Positions 35,359 to 49,500 of a stretch of DNA of 64,000 bases are shown piece after piece. The notes beneath the pieces are model-generated. The model made no database searches and was not told where the DNA came from. It saw nothing but the letters and a program-made list of their open reading frames with translations. The position numbers and the translations under genes were made by a program. Source of the stretch: Icerya purchasi (lineage: Eukaryota; Arthropoda; Insecta; Hemiptera; Monophlebidae). Location of the stretch: NCBI GenBank assembly GCA_039619475.1, contig CM077116.1, positions 25,431,191-25,495,190 of the forward strand. Reading direction: 5' to 3'. How positions within the stretch are numbered: the stretch's first letter is position 1; each line of letters starts with the position of its first letter.

Positions 35359-36900
35359 TTTTTTTTTTTTTTTTTTTTGGAAACGCCAACCAAGGGCAAT
35401 GACCCATCATCAAAGAATTACGAAAACAGGATTAAATTTTGATATATAAAGAAATAGAGGAAATGAACTCCGCTAAGATTGGAACAACATCTGGTGAAAG
35501 AAAGGAAAGTATGTAGGAAGCACAAAAAGGAGTAGGTAGTTTTAGGTGGAAAAGCTTAGTGTAGAGGAGGGAACGCTGCTGTACAAGAAGAGAGCATTCA
35601 AAAAGGATATGATTTGCATCACAAACACAGTCATGATCCGAGGGATGAAAATTACAGTATGGGGAAGAAACAGTAGAAAAACGAAAGAGAGACGAAGGAA
35701 GACAATTATGGTTGAGACGAAGACGTGTTATGGAGGAAATAACGGAACGACTGAAACCAGGGAAATCAGCAAACCAGGAACGTGATGAAGGAAGAGGTTG
35801 CAAGAGTTTGTAAAAGGAATGAGGATTGGAAAAGGAGGTAATGTGGGTATCCGACCATGATTTGAGGTGTGCTCGTTTGGATGGAGAGAGGATATTATTG
35901 GCAGGAAATTTATTGACAAATTTGCCGTTATAGGAAGCAGAGCGAGCAAACGAGTCAACTAGGTTGTTGCCTGCGATCCCGCTATGACTGGGAATCCAAA
36001 GAAAATCGATTTGAATGGAACGAACTAAGAAGAGATTTGCAATTAAGGAACGAATGGAAAGGATAATGTAGTCGCATGAAGAGGATGGAAAAGGGGAGGA
36101 TATAGCCTGCAAGACGCTCATGGAGTCAGAACAAATAAGGTATTTATTATTATAGGAGGAAAGTGCAATGAACAGAACTGCACGGAGTATTGCATACGAT
36201 TCTGCAGTGAAAATGGAACAGAAGGAAAGAAGTTTATAAAGTTCGTAGTGTGGAAGAGAAGAAATAAGAAAGGAAGCTCCGACCCCCTCATCGCTTTTGG
36301 AACCATCCGTAAAGAGGACAGACGAAGAAGGAAATAGAGACCTCAAAGCTGCGTTGTACTCGCTTAAAGCGATAGAAGGTGAATATTTAGTATGAGAAGG
36401 AAGGAAAAACAAATTAGGAGGATATAAAAAATCTATAAAGCTGAATGTAAAGAACGGGAGTTTATGATATGTGTAGATAAATGAAGAATAAGGAGCAAGG
36501 CGTCGAGAGACATGAGAAAGAATAGGAATCTTCAGGGGAGAAAACCGCCAATTGGCCAGGATGTAGGAATAAGCAGAAACTAATTTAGAAGACTTAATAG
36601 GAAGACGTTTTATGAGGAAGCGATCCCCAAGAAAGGATCTACGAATGTGTAAAGGATGAATGTTGGCTTCTGAAAGTACTGCAGGAATGGGGGAGGATTT
36701 CAGAACACCGAGGCAAAGACGAAGACATGAATTTTGGACTTTATCGAGTTTGGAAAGAAGATGTTTAGGAGCATTGCCATAAATGAAGGAACAGCAATCA
36801 AGTTTGGAACGAATAGTAGATTTATATAGAATAAGAAGAACACTGGGGTCGCCACCCCATTTGTGTGGGGAAAGAGCCTTTAATAAATTAATTCTCTTAA
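35359..36900 (-). mobile_element. I-group LINE (family 2), 5'-truncated, well preserved
   Basis: Minus-strand copy with an A-tail (T-run 35359-35378 on the + strand) after a short 3' UTR. TCACGTT at 35352-35358 and 36901-36907 is a likely 7-bp target duplication (partly merging with the tail). The single ORF is open across the whole copy, unlike the other four family 2 copies, so this insertion is younger. Confidence 0.85.
35432..36900 (-). CDS. LINE ORF2 C-terminal part: RT thumb and RNase H, 5'-truncated
   Basis: About 489 open codons. The start is the truncation point, not a real initiator (the first codon of the longer frame is GTG in flanking DNA). The N-terminal part covers the region after the RT catalytic site (KALSPHKWGGDPSVLLILYK, KLDKVQNSCLRLCLG). 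RNase H follows with LFTDGSKSDEG, TAESYAILRA, ICSDSMSVLQA and IDFLWIPSHSGIAGNNLVDS. The C-terminal Cys/His segment has SPYCNFHPSDHDCVCDANHI. It is related to, but clearly distinct from, the 11.4-15.1 kb ORF2. Endonuclease and RT palm are missing, so it cannot be autonomous. Confidence 0.85.
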
Positions 36901-36942
36901 TCACGTTAATACCGTGGACGTAATATTTAATTATTTTAATAT

Positions 36943-36967
36943 TATTATTATTATTATTATTATTATT
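36943..36967. repeat. (ATT)n microsatellite
   Basis: About 8 units just 5' of the LINE. Confidence 0.85.
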
Positions 36968-36969
36968 AA

Positions 36970-39900
36970 AATAGAAAATTTTGTTATCTTTTTAAAGTTA
37001 TATTATTAAAATTCCTACAATAATGATTTTTCTTTATCGACTGGCCGCTGAAAAGATATTATAATAAATTACAAAATTAATACGAATGCAAACGAATACA
37101 TCACTGTTTGTCGGCCGAGGGAAAGGGAACGTGATAAAGGCAGTTTCCGAAATCTGCAATCAGACGTGGTAATTCCGTTGAAGGAAGCACGAATTTCGGC
37201 ACTACTTTACGATGATAAATTGTTATTTTACTTAACTATTTCATAATGACGCGTTAACAATGTTCGAATCGGAGCCGCGATTTTACTAGACCGCTTAGGC
37301 TTATTTTTTCTTAAGGCTATTCGCCTACGAGGACCGAAAAAGAGTGACTTCTTCATGACAAAACCTTTTCTCGAAAAGTAAACCGCTTTACGATGACTAA
37401 CTACAAAACGCCTAACTATATTTATTTTTTTTCTCTTCGCCGTGCCCAATCATACCGTCAATTTTTACTAATAGGATGGGCCTTTCTCACAGTGACCGCG
37501 ATGCATTCACCCCCTGATTGACAAACGGGATCTCAAGCACACGCACATTTTCCTTCGCCACCACGTTTTCGTCATTTCCTATATTTCTATATTTCTATAC
37601 TTCTATATTTTATTTTGATTTATTTACATTCCGTATAATGTACTGGTTGTTACAACAGACTGTAACGGATACATTGTAATTGTACCGCATCAAATAACGA
37701 TGTGAGTAAATTCGACATGTAAGTTTTTCCGATGTTACATTATTCGAGAATTGCCGAGAAAATCGATTTTAAATGTTTCGATTAAAATTAGTGAACTAGT
37801 GGCGCGCATCGCGCCGGATTTATTACGGATTATCGGTTTAAACGGTACAATTCTTGCCCGAGATGATTAAGCAGTGCGGAATGGCGGGCGAAATTATGCC
37901 ACTATACGGGCCATAAAGGTATCAGATTAACGGATTAGCCGAGCATATTTTAAAGATTTATATAAATAACGAAAAGCAGCGCACAAACAGCGCCAGTCGG
38001 GCGATAGCTTGAACGGCTTAAAATTCGATTTCGAACTCGACGTAGCGTTTTATCAAGATTTACCGAAATCTCCACCCCCTCCCCCCAATTCCGCATGCGC
38101 TTTTGCCCCCCGGCGTACGCGCCCGCCGACACAACCGGAACGCAATTGGCGGTGTGGCGTAGCTTTTAAGGCAGCGCGATCCCTCGATGAATTTAATTTT
38201 CTAGTCGACTGCTCCGATTTCAGCATTGTTATTAACCTTCTTCACGCTAGCTAACTAGCGGCAAGAGCTTAAAGTTTCACTTATTCGGACAGTGACAGAA
38301 ACGAATTCGTTTCTGCGGTTACCGCGTAACGCGGTTCAGGTACTGCCTCGGTCTCCGTACACACCTTCGCACCGAATCAGCCCATTCTTTTATCGCCCTC
38401 TCATTTATCTTATTCTTCTTTAATCTGCACGTCGCGCGACAAAACTTGTACCTTTTCGCGCCGTTCACATCCTCGTCTCCTCCAAAAAAAAAAAAAAAAA
38501 AAAAAAATAGGGGGGGAATTGCGTACAATCCGCTGCAGGAATTTTCCAAAATTTGAGTTTTCGTTGAGATATTTTACGCATTCGATGGAACGGCTTAATT
38601 ATTTTCGTTACGACTAACGACGCAATGAAACATTTAACTAGAAAAGGCCGGCAAAAGCTGTTTCCAGTCAGCCATTTTTTTCGCTCTCTGCATGGTTCTT
38701 AGTTAAGCTGACGTTAAACGATCCAATCTCTGGAAGTCCGGGTTTTCCAAAAACTTTTTTATATTGCGCGCGTCAAAAATTTATTATTTCGCATCCGCTA
38801 CGGAAGAAAACATTTTTGTAATATTTTAGGATAAAAAGTTGAGATACTTTTTTTTTTAATGAAATTAGAAAGTTTTTTTTTTTTGATTATTTTGTTTACT
38901 TTTTTTTTCTGTTTTATTTTACAATATAGCGATTGTAAATGATTTCAATATTAATCAAATAGTCGAGAATAATTAAAATGTTGATTTCTGATAGTTTAAT
39001 GAAACGAGTTAGACCCCTTACTCTGGTTGTATTTCAGTGAAGTTATTATTACCTATCGGTAGTGTTGTTTTTCGTTTTGATCTCTCTTTATAAAGAATAA
39101 AAAAGTTTTTTCCGATCAATAATTTTGTTTACTATGAAAAATTGTTGAAGTGTTTTTCATATCGACTAAACACCAAAAATCGACTAACCGTTTAAGAATT
39201 GAAAATTCAAGCACGGACTTTGCTTTCCGTAAAGAGGCGATTCATTTTAATTCAAACACTCTCTCCAGTATCTTTCTCAGCCGTCGAACATCAGAAAAAA
39301 CTAAGTAACTCCACGTCCTGCATTGATATCTAAAAGAACGGCCTCGAATTAAACGACGATTTAGTCCTTCGGATTTATTCATATCCTCAACATTCATAAC
39401 ATTCTCGTAATTTATCGATTTTGAAACATAAATGTTGCCGATGTATGATATTGTGATATATCGCTTTAAACGTAATTTTTCTTTATCAAAGAAACAAGTC
39501 CTTCGTATTTTCTTACTACGGCTATACGGTACCGTCTCTGTTATAATTGTAGATACATTTTCTAATCTCAAGCAATAAATTTTGGTTTTATCAAAATTTC
39601 GAAAATACGAATATCAGATCTTTTTATGTATGTAACCCTCTTCACCGGATGAAGACGTACCATTTTTTTCAATAATTTCAAAATAATCATTAAATGAAAA
39701 TTGCTAACTGAGACACATGGTGCTTTCATCAGTCGCAGTTGAATAAAAAAAAAACTAAATTTTGAACTTCAACTTTTTAAGGAATTTTTGCAAACCTACC
39801 GCTCTAATTTTTCGAATCTTCCGGCAACAGAGATAAACTTAATTTTGAAAAAAAAAAAGTGTTTATGAGATAGTACTAGTTTTCCGTACACCGCTCCGCA

Positions 39901-42100
39901 AATTTACCATCGGCAAAAGGTTTTAACATAGAACTCTATTTGCTCCGCCAAATACGCTATCGAAATTTTGTTTCTTAAGAGAAATCGTTGGATAATTTTA
40001 TCTTAAATTCGCTATTCTATCTCTATGCGTAACCGACCTTTGTATTTAACAACATGCTTACGTAGTGCCTTTTAAAATTATATTCTTTCATTACTGGATT
40101 AGTTGCACACCATAATATACTGGTTTCTGATGAAATTCCGCGGAATAATATAACTTTGTCCTTTTCTCTCGGAAAATTCGCATTTCATCGTTTATTTTAC
40201 GTTTCCTACTAGCCATCATAAAAATAAATATATAGAGTAGAAAAAATTAATGAAATTCTCACTACGTAACTAATGAATGAAAGTCTAAAGATAGTTTGAA
40301 AACTACACAGACAAAAGAAAATACACTTTTAAACAGTTTCGGAAAATAAACGTGGTTCAAATAGAAAAAAGAAAAAAAGAAAACGATATGAATAGAAGAA
40401 ATCGATAATTAAAATACATTTAAATAACGTTTTCAAATAACGGAACGGATGACGAAAGAAAAATCGATCAAGTTCAAAAAAATCTCGTTAATAAGCGCGA
40501 AGAACCGATTAATTCGAGTCAAGAGACCGCTTTGCCGCCTATGAGAACAGTAATAATATGAAAATACAAATACAACATAGACACACCGGAAACTAAAAAA
40601 TGGCAAATACGATAATTGAAGTAATTCTTCAAACTATCTGCAATATGAAGGAAAGAAGAAAATATCTTTCAGGAAAAATTAAAGCGAAGGTGATAAACTC
40701 AAATGGATTTCTTAAATATTCCATACAGCAATAAAAACCTGACCTGTAGGAAAATGACAGTCTTCCAACTTTTTATAATAAACAGCTAAGTTCGTTAAAA
40801 AGTTATATACCATACTTCTTGCGTCGGTTTGTTTTGAAAAATATATTTATTAGACAGCGATTATCCCACGGATTAAAGTCTACTGATCTATATAATATCG
40901 GGACGGCAGCCAGTGCATACATTTCATCAACATATTTCAGGTGTAATTTTCTGTCGGTAGTGATTTTTATTATTTTGTCGATTCCGAGGTTTCGCATTTG
41001 TGTACAAGTTCGGTTTTTTAGTTTATTTTGTGTCATTTCTTATAATTTTAACTTTATTTCAACTATATTTTAGTTCAACTTTACACTAGTTAATCGTCAT
41101 CATCATATCGGTGCGGTTCCACCGTCAGCGAGGCACATCGAATAAACGTTAACATAATGTCGCTTTACTCTTTATTTTACTTAGCTATGTCATGAAAAAA
41201 GCTTTATTATTTATCTTCTGAAGAGTTTGTAAATTTTGGACAATGCGATTTTGCACGCGTGCTACCCAGACAAGTTCTTTAAGCGGTTTACGTTTGGTGG
41301 ATGTAAAATTTATAAATGTCAATTGCGATGATATTAACTTTTTTTTTAATATTCTGTTTTACTTAATTTTTTGATTTTATTATATTTTTAATCTTAAAAA
41401 AAGCTGAAACCAAAACTAATTCGAAACTTTGATCAAAAACTAAACTTGTATTTCAAAATTTTCTAACAATGCCGATTGAAAAAAAAATCGTATTTCGAAT
41501 TTTCCGTATTCTCGAAATATATGTATATTCATATTTAAAATATCAGGATTTTAACTAAATTCGTTCCTAAAAAATGCCAACTTTTATTCATCTTCATCGT
41601 GGCAACGCGGACAAACTATTATCGACGTTCAATGTTGGCTATTCATTCTCCTTCGCTTCTGCCTTTCTTAGATATTGTTTCAACCTCGTCTCAATTATCT
41701 CGTCTATTATCATCATCTTTATCTGAATTTTTTTCAGTGTCATTTAGTTTAAGCTAGAAGCACAGGTAGTTGTGGTTAATCTGTCGCATACCATATGCGA
41801 TGTGAAAATACAATAAGGCTACTAGTGAAGTATTGTAAATTACAATTATTAAAATTGTAAGTGTTCTGCTTCAGGGATAATTAACGAATTGGTTTCACAA
41901 GCAACATGCATTCTATAATGTATTAAAATCAATTTTTCCGGCGTCTGGTCTTAGTTTATGCGTGAAGAACGAAAAAAAAAAAAGAAATAAAAATTAAATG
42001 TTTTATTGATTTCAATGCAGTTTTATCTGCTGCAATATATTTTCGTGTATTATTCATAGAATAGAGATTTTAACGATGATTTCAATTTTTAAAATTGCAG
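36970..42100. other. Non-coding stretch with GC-rich island at 37.8-38.5 kb
   Basis: No gene recognised. From about 37780 to 38470 the DNA is richer in G+C and CpG than anything nearby (for example 38075-38170), bounded by a 22-base A-run at 38484. It might be a regulatory island in the robo intron. The open frames across it have no domain. The rest, to the Ig2 exon at 42101, is AT-rich. Confidence 0.4.
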
Positions 42101-42254
42101 TTCTGAGAGATGACTTTCGTTTGGAACCGAAGGACACGCGAGTAGCGGCTGGAGAAACAGCATTACTGGAATGCGGCCCTCCTAAAGGACAACCTGAACC
42201 GACCGTTTTGTGGAAGAAAGATGGACAATATTTCGAACCAGAAACCTCCAAACG
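42101..42254 (+). CDS. robo2: robo exon: first half of Ig2
   Basis: Begins after a TTGCAG acceptor in phase 1 (an upstream G completes GTT) and ends AAACG|GTAAGT in phase 2. It encodes [19 protein letters not shown] and continues to the core-tryptophan strand VLWKKDG. The first Ig2 cysteine is in LLECG. The preceding intron is longer than 42 kb within this window. The following intron (42255-49405) contains a Jockey relic, a LINE end and a piggyBac derivative. Confidence 0.93.
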
Positions 42255-43410
42255 GTAAGTTATTCGCTGACATATTTTTTTTTAATTTCTAACAACGAGA
42301 TACGGATTCAGTATTTATGGTGCTATCTTGCGATGATGTTAGAATCTGGATAAAATTTAATTTTCGATCTCTTGATATTATCGCATTGTTTGTTGTTGTC
42401 GAACGAAGCGCTCAAGGACTACCTAGCTAAAATCGTGAATTCTGAACAGTGTCGGATTTTCGGCACGTGTAGCGTTGCAAGCTGGACAAGTGCCTATGAG
42501 TGAGTGGTCCGTGACAGCGAGATAGCGTCTATCCCCCAAGCGTATAAGTCTCATTCGATATTGCCGAGGAGCGTTAAGCTGAAGGAAAATTTATAAAATC
42601 CCGATAAAATTAAGTAGTTCAGCGAGTACAGTGGAATTGCTAGAATTTTCACTCTGTGCTGGACACGTAGCCTTTGTTTTTAACTGCTGTCACTTTCGTT
42701 TCAGTTCAGTTGGTCTAACGAGTAGTCAACTACTGTATTTGTATTCTAGTCAGTAAGCCGCGTTACTGACATTGTCATACGAACTGCGACACCATGTCTT
42801 TTATTATCGCTATTTTTTGTTGTTTTTTTTTTTGTGTGTTTTTTAAATCTTTCAGTTACTGTTGACGATTACGCCGTTTTCACGTTACATGCTGAAGTTA
42901 TATTTGTAGTTTAAAAAAAACGGATATATACATTTTTGTTTTGTTTTTTTTTGTTGGTAGAATTTTTGTCTTTTATGCAAATTGTCATTGGATGTATTTC
43001 GTGCTTTAAGTTTTTGTAACGTATAACCGGATAATTTAAAGTAACGCTCGGGTCCGTGCCTGATACTCCTCTCGGAGGAGTTTCGTCTGCATTTATGAGA
43101 AATTTTACTTCTTTTATTTATTTATTTTCATCTTGACTAAACCTAATGCTCGAGAAAACATGGTAGTAATTGAAATTTCAGGTTGCCAAAAAAAATTCAA
43201 GAAATTCACGATTTTTTGATCCTGAATTAGGGATTTAAAAATACACCGATAAAGTCAGCCAGAGGAAATCAGAATACGCCGGTTTCCTGGAGTGTCCAGT
43301 CAAAACCAACAAATTCATATCAAGTTTTAGTCAAAAAGAAACAAATTTGCATGAAATGGCGATCCGGAACAGAACTTAAGAAAGCGAGTGTATATCAATG
43401 TCAATATATA

Positions 43411-43450
<40 letters not shown>

Positions 43451-43472
43451 TGTATGTGTGTGTGTGTGTGTG

Positions 43473-43531
<59 letters not shown>

Positions 43532-46500
43532 TAGCTGTTGTCTACTACTTCGCCTGTCTATTAATACAAACCTATTTCTTTCTTACCTCTCTAAAGCCTA
43601 TGTTATAGTTATTCTTTACTTAGAGACATTTTTGAAATTGGAACAGAATCCATTCCAATAGTCAAACTGAGACGCATTTTAAGAACAACTTGAATACACA
43701 ATAAATCTAAAAATATCGTTAAAATAGAAGCGATGAAAAATTTTATTACACTTACACACCAAGCTGCATGGTCATCCATGCCAACAGAAAATAATTATAA
43801 GCCTGTTATTTATTATCTAGATAAAATTAAAAAACAGTCCAGTTAAAAACGAAATTAAGAAAACAATGGCAAACATCAAGAAATCCCACTCATAAGACAG
43901 CATTAAACAAGCAAACAAAGATTTAAAAAAAATTACTGCAAAATTTGAAAAATAAATTATTAAAAGAAAGGTTAATACATTTGTCGCCCCTTGGTACAGC
44001 ATGACTACTCGTTGTAGAAGGCAACAAGCAACCTAAAAAGGCCGATACAAGCGGTACATCTGCTAAGAAAATCATATTAAACTTAGACTAGGACGGACCT
44101 AGAAAGAGCGGAAGTATTTGGGAAACATTTCGCAAAGATATTCTAGACACATTCTGAAAACGCAACGTTGAACCACAATACTTATTGTTATGATGTTTGC
44201 ATAGCAATAAAACTTAGATCCTTGGGTGAAATGAATAATTTAGTAAAAATTTCAAATCCAAATAAATTACCTGCCGTGCTATGATAAGGAATTGCTGAGA
44301 AAGCATTTCCGTGACATGCATTTTCGATGTGATGGTCCGGCTACGTTATTTCTCTTTACAGCTATAGCTGTCGCAGATTATTGTTATTAGGAAACCACAA
44401 AAATCTCCACCCGCGAACCAGCTTTATATCAGCTCATTTTGTTGCTGCCACTAATTTCTAAGCTTTATGGAAGGCTGCTGCTAAAACGAATGATGCCAGC
44501 CATCAACGATAACGGACTAATACCGGAATATCGGTTTGGATTCAGGATCAAGCACGATACAATAAAATAAGTACACTTATAGTCACTACCATTGAAACAT
44601 TTATCGAGAAAAAAAAAAAATACTGCAACATTGTGTTTCTATGTATAAGATAAGACAGACTTCCGACAAAGTCTGACACAATGTCCTTTTATAGAAAATT
44701 AAACGACTTTTTCCATATGAATTATATCAATTGCTTCAGTCATAAATGATTGAAAGATATTTTTATGTGAAGTATGCAGACGACTCATCAGATATATGTA
44801 TGTGTATATCCAGTAAAAATAACCGCTTCACAAGGAAGTGTCCTGGGGTCACTCTACCTCATTTATGCATTAGATATTCCAAAACCTCCAAGTGTGTAGA
44901 GGTAACGATCTTTGCTGATGACACCATGATTTTGTGCTGAGACGCATGTTCCGTTAAAGCACAGAATACCATCCAAGCAGCAATTAATGAAATTTCGTCA
45001 TAAATCTGCTTGCAGAAAATCAAAACTAATGAAGGTAAATTTCTGCAAGTAATAATAACGGAAGAATTGATCTGATAGAAGACGTAATGTTAAATGGTGT
45101 TTTACGATTCCATGAAAAACTGCTGTAAAATATCTGAGAATGTACCTTGATCAACACCTAACGTGGAAGAAACATGTAACAGCAAAATAAAATTAATTGA
45201 AAATAGTCAAAAATATTCACCGAAAATAAACTGCTAGTTTATAGTTAGATTTTAAAGCCAACTGCCGTTACAGTTGCTCACTATCAGGCTGTTCCAAAAA
45301 GAGCAACCTAGCGATCATACAACGGATGATCCAGAACAAAATCCTCTGAATGGTTGTAAATGCTGTGTGGTACACAACCAATTTAACGCTTCACAAAGAC
45401 CTCAGAATGAAGTTTATTCAGGAAGTGATGTCTAATGGTGCAAAAAAGTATGCTCACAGATTGGAGGCGCACCCGAATTTTATGTCACTCGGGTTGCTGG
45501 ACAATTTACTAGAAGTTTGGCGGCGGCTTGATAGAATCAAGCTGATGAATCTAGTCTAATACAAAAGTTCAAATAATACTTTTCTTAGCACCTATCGCTG
45601 GGTAGGCTGCTATTCAGATCATGTACACAAGATATTAAAAGTTGCTAAATAGCTATCACCAGCTAGGGTCAATTTAGTGATTGAGAAATTGGAAAAAAAA
45701 ATATGTATCACTTCGTCTCGATCCAGTACTGCGTCTAATAAACCTGTACTTGTGTATTCAATTTTGGAAGTATCAAGTTTTTGACTTTATATACCTACTC
45801 ATTATTAAATGATAATATTGTTCAATTGTTAATCAAGTTAATAAGCTCGATATATATAAGTATATATAACTTAATAAGAATGTTGAATGATTCAAATTTT
45901 ACCTGCTACCAGATTATTAATGTGATGGATTTGTAAAATTTATTGCCAGAATAGAAAAGAATATTTTTTTTTTTTTTTTGCTTACACCAGAAATTTATTA
46001 AACCTTTCAAAATTTTAATTTGAGTTTACATTTGCGTATTTTAACTTTTGTTATTTCTCACTTAATTGCCAAAAGTTTTCATAAATCAATTAAATAACAT
46101 AAAAAATTTCCCCAAAAATTATTAGTGTATTCAATGGTGAAAATCAGAACAAAATCAGTTTAGCAGTTCTTAACATTAATGTGCAAAAGTGGACAGACTT
46201 TAAAATTACATATTTTTAAATTTACTTTATATTTACACAACATTTAATGAGGAAGCTGCATTAGCGTGACGTTTGTGTGATGATGTCATAGCATTGGCAT
46301 AATGTTGACATGGCATGTAGAAATGATGTGAGTTGTCAGTTAGAGGAAGGGAAAGGGAGTATAAGGTTAGATCGAGCTTTAAGGAGTGCAGTGGATTACT
46401 TATATTGATAGTTTCTAAGTTAATTTAATGTTTATAGTAATATTTTTTAAACAATTGTGGGTCAAATGAACTGAACTAAAATGAACCAAAGTCAAAATGC

Positions 46501-49500
46501 TGCACACTGATTAGTTAAAACATCAGCTTATAGTTCAAAATGAGTCTCTTGTAATTCATTTAGTTCAAACAAACTGATTCCAAAAATTACCTGTGAAAAT
46601 TATGATTTTACTTTCCTTCCAATTAAAAGTCACTGTGTGAAATTCCACGAAATTTGACTATTAAGTCTAAACTAATTTTTTCCATTTTCCTAAATGATTC
46701 TTCTCTTCCACTCGCATAGCCCACTACATTTCTAGATCTGACTTCTGAATTGGACCTTCTTTACATTTTTAACCTCAAGCACAAGTAATCTAAACCCCTT
46801 TCTATTTAAAAATGCTTTCATAATTATAAATATATCACTCTTAAATTACTTTAATTAGCACATAGAACTCTTGTTCTAAGCAGCTATTAAGCGTATTCTT
46901 ATACATAGATTGTGGTTGAGCTATTGTTTCCTTACAAAATAACTTCCAACCTCCTTCTTGAATCTTATACAATTCTGTTTATTTGTATTTCCGATTTAGT
47001 GATATATTCCTTAAAAAAATCTCACCTTTTTTTTATTTTTTTTTATCTACTTGTAAAAAATTTTTCTATACATTATTCCCCCTATTCCCTTTTTTCTTCT
47101 TTAATTTTTCCAACTTCATTCTTCCTAATTATGTTTTTGCTATAAACTCAATATTAAAACATTCCCAATTTTTTTATTAAAAATTAATTTTTCAGTACCA
47201 ATGAATTTTTTAATTTCTCTATACTCTCTCTTTTTACTACAAACCATAAAGACGGTAGACAGTAGATTTGAAATTCTGCCAATGGATTTGGAAGCTCATA
47301 TAGTACAAAAATCACTTGAAACATGGCAAAAACAGTGGACCAACATCCCAAACACGAACAAGCTGCGCTCAATTCGAGATACTATTCGACCATCGAAAAC
47401 CTCATTATCTAGCAATCGAAGGAATGAAATCGTTGTCACAAGACCCCGCCTAGGTCACTCCAAAATCACTCACAGCCTATCCAGACAACCTATTCTACTG
47501 TGTTCCAATTGCAATTCTCCCGTCACAATCCAACATTTACTCGTCAGCTGTCCCACCTATAATTCATACCGAGCACAAATTCTCCAGTCGTCCAACTTTT
47601 CCGAAATCCCGTCTGATCGCTACGACAAAATTGAACGCCTCCTACATTTTCTCACGACCACTAACGTATTCCACTCCATTTAACTCTTATCTTTTGTATT
47701 AATTTTTACATTTTTTAGATCCTTCTATTCTTTTCTTATAAATTAACATAATGCATTTCTCTTCTCACGCTATCCAGTGTCGCAGCACCGCAAGCCTAAC
47801 AGTTTAACAATATTTATTTTGAAATATTTTTCGAAATGCGCAGGGTCGTTATGAATGATGACATAGAATCCTAAAATATTCAATACATACATATTGCCAG
47901 TGATGTAAAATTATTATTTGGTATATTAGCCCGGCATTACACGCGCGGTGAAGTGTAACGGGAGTACAGGCATAGTGAAATTTTCCCTCACCCTAATCAA
48001 ATGGACTTTTCGTTTTATTCTATTGTGTTTTTTATTACTTCTATGTAATATAAGTTCTTTTTAGTTGTTTTTCGTTTCTTTGGCAGATGTAATCATTTAA
48101 AAACATAATAGTAAAGTAAATACATAAAAACTTGTATAAAAAAATATGAACGAATTTTTATAATATTGGTATTTATAAAATTTGAATATACGTAAAACGT
48201 CTTATAAACAGTGCTTTTATTCAATTTTTTTGGTAATTAAAAAAAATTAATGAAAAGTATAATTTACATAACTAATAATAAAAATTACATTACATCACTT
48301 TTCTCTGCTTTTATGTATTTTCTCATTATAATGAACGTTCCACCTAGTTATTTTATCTCTTCCTATATACAACTGGTATTTCATCTTTTATTATTTCTAA
48401 CTGATCATTCATTGTTGTGATATTATCATCGTCGCCTGAAATTTCATTGTCAGTATTATGCTCACTGACATACACCTGATCTTCTTTATTTTCACTCGTA
48501 CTATCATTTACATCGCTTCCTAATTCCCATCTATCATCTTTTCCTTCATTTTCTACTTCTTCCTCCATTTTCTGTAACCGCTGTAATATTTTTTCGTCAT
48601 TCCTCTTTTCCATTTTCAATAACTGATTCTTAGCGATGTTCTAGAAACGAACAAATCAAAATTTTCGGAATAAACTTTCAAAAAATGTTGTAAATAAAGT
48701 GAAATGCTAAAAAATGGAGGAAAAATTAGTTGGACTCCATAGAAATTGCACGTAATTTTACAAAATCCCATTTAAAATTGAAATTTAAAAAAATTGAAGT
48801 ATCTGCTGCAATTCTTCTGTCAAACACTGAATATAATCGTTAAAAAACAAATTTATTGATAAGTAACTGTTTAAAAAAGTGTAGGAAAAAACTTACAGTG
48901 AATACACGCAAGGGAGGTAAAATCTCATTTAACAGCAGGCTTCTAGACAAACACCCAGAATACTCTAGCTACATTACTTTAAACTCAACTGAAGAAATGG
49001 CGCGGCAAGAACAGGTTCTTTACTAGGAATACCTGAACGGAGAATCAATTTCGCAAATTATGAGCGCAGTGACATGAGTTTTACAGCATCAGTGAGGGAA
49101 TCTTTCACCGCGAGTGCAATACCGGGTTAAGTATATATTTTGGTGTCATCAAATATCAAACAATAATTTTTACTCCTTTTGATAATTTTTTTTTTTTTTT
49201 TATTAAACTTACACGTGTAAGTGTTACATTTATCGACCAGTCATTAATGATATGAGAAAACGCCCAAGAAATCGATTATTATTTAAAATTTAACGAAGTA
49301 TTATTGTTTTTTTATTAAGATTTTTTTTTTGTCTCTTTCGGTATTCATCAGTCGGTTGTTAGGAATAGTTTATTAATCATGTGTATATGTTTTATTATAT
49401 GGTAGATTACGGATAGTAGATGGAGGGAATTTGATGATAGTGGACGTAAAGAAAGAAGATGAAGGAAAGTACCAGTGCGTGGCACAAAATATGATCGGCG

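Noticed and set aside
35385..35415. TGATGATGGGTCATTGCCC on the minus strand at the 3' UTR of the family 2 LINE
   Set aside because: Looks like the hammerhead-type core but lacks the leading C, and GAAA does not follow stem II; it is LINE 3' UTR sequence.
35546..36306. Short open frames overlapping the 35.4 kb LINE
   Set aside because: Shadows of the LINE ORF in other frames.
37235..37285. GTTCGAATC resembling a tRNA T-loop
   Set aside because: No A-box, acceptor stem or cloverleaf pairing in the preceding 70 bases.
38009..38254. Pro/Arg-rich open frame in the GC island
   Set aside because: Composition-driven; no family resemblance and no convincing splice sites with robo phase.
40803..41073. 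Overlapping 77- and 84-codon frames on opposite strands
   Set aside because: No recognisable domain, no splice or promoter context, and AT-rich composition like the flanks.
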